Positions 5,207-5,480 of a DNA stretch of 5,480 bases are shown here, in pieces. The position numbers and the translations under genes are program-made. The stretch lies in contig SKPY01000323.1 of NCBI GenBank assembly GCA_007119305.1, forward strand, positions 1 to 5,480, written 5' to 3'. The notes under the pieces were generated by a model. The model did no database searches. It was not told the DNA's origin and was given only the letters and a program-made list of their open reading frames with translations. The stretch is from Nitriliruptorales bacterium (GTDB lineage: Bacteria > Actinomycetota > Nitriliruptoria > Euzebyales > Egibacteraceae). The first letter of the stretch is position 1. Every line of letters begins with the position of its first letter.

Positions 5207-5449
5207 GTGGACGATCCTTCTGCGCAGCTGCTCGAAGCGCTCGACCTCCTCGACGAGGTGGCCGACAGCGTCACCCCGGACGAGGCGGCCGAGGAGCTCG
5301 ACGAGGCGACCCTGCAGACGTTCTGGCGCGAGTGGCCACGAACGAGCGCCTGGGCGGGCGCGCTGTGGCGGCGTCTCAACGCCGAGCTGGCGGAGCCGGC
5401 GGCGGTCGCCGACGACCCGGACCTCGACGAGATCGGCGGCTCCGGCTGA
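5207..5449 (+). CDS. Small acidic hypothetical protein (80 residues)
   Basis: I do not recognise a named family. The protein has 21 Asp/Glu against 4 Arg and no Lys, His or Cys, so it is strongly acidic. Residues 5-20 (SAQLLEALDLLDEVAD) and 25-38 look like amphipathic helices. A compact central block, LQTFWREWPRTSAWAGALWR (36-55), holds all four tryptophans (40, 43, 49, 54) and the only arginines, and is the part most likely to be conserved. The tail (63-80) is Asp-rich and probably disordered. No membrane segment is seen. The GTG start is supported by the -10 box exactly six bases upstream, and third codon positions are strongly G/C. Its TGA shares its last base with the ATG of the next gene (TGATG), so the two are probably translated together. 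It may serve as a small partner of that protein. Confidence 0.75.
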   Translation: MDDPSAQLLEALDLLDEVADSVTPDEAAEELDEATLQTFWREWPRTSAWAGALWRRLNAELAEPAAVADDPDLDEIGGSG

Positions 5450-5480
5450 TGGTCGCGCTGCGGGATTTCATGACGCGGGA
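5449..5480 (+). CDS. Start of a probable CBS-domain protein, partial (10 codons)
   Basis: An ATG overlaps the previous stop by one base (TGATG), and ten codons read MVALRDFMTR before the window ends. The pattern VRDFMTRDVVTV is the usual opening of CBS-domain proteins, in which paired CBS motifs bind adenosyl ligands such as AMP, ATP or SAM. With only ten residues visible, the family is an inference from this opening and the gene itself is inferred from the coupled start. Confidence 0.4.
   Translation, partial: MVALRDFMTR

Overview
The window is very GC-rich, with G or C in most third codon positions, GTG starts, an F420/PPOX-type oxidoreductase and TANNNT -10 boxes placed directly at start codons. 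This suggests an actinobacterium. An EngB-type GTPase, which I recall as patchily distributed in that phylum, may point to a deep-branching class (for example Nitriliruptoria, Acidimicrobiia or Thermoleophilia). That placement is inference only.

Layout: (1) Positions 2-1222, minus strand, hold the first 407 codons of a glycoside hydrolase family 65 enzyme (disaccharide phosphorylase type) that runs off the left edge. (2) Positions 1223-1460 are a C-rich spacer with a strong hairpin and repeats. (3) Positions 1461-1862, minus strand, encode a small flavin/F420 split-barrel protein. (4) Divergent from it on the plus strand is a short remnant of an ADP-ribosylglycohydrolase N-terminus (about 1958-2029). 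It stops matching after about 20 residues and is followed at once by a promoter and a 76-residue orphan protein (2074-2304). (5) Positions 2386-2979, minus strand, encode the ribosome-assembly GTPase EngB, convergent with the orphan. (6) Positions 3102-4900, minus strand, hold a two-gene unit: a short-chain dehydrogenase/reductase and a divergent QueA-like protein whose start codon overlaps the SDR stop (ATGA). (7) A 306-base divergent spacer with an imperfect palindrome follows. (8) On the plus strand, a leaderless gene for an 80-residue, very acidic, Trp-rich protein (5207-5449) overlaps by one base the start of a probable CBS-domain protein cut off by the right edge.

Most of the window is ordinary chromosomal housekeeping and metabolism. 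The parts that deserve attention are the SDR/QueA-like pair, whose QueA member has lost many of the family's signature residues; the truncated ADP-ribosylglycohydrolase beside the orphan small gene; the repeated use of leaderless promoters with a TAGCxT -10 box ending 6-7 bases before the start codon; and the small acidic protein coupled to a likely CBS protein. I see no mobile element, CRISPR array, tRNA or rRNA.
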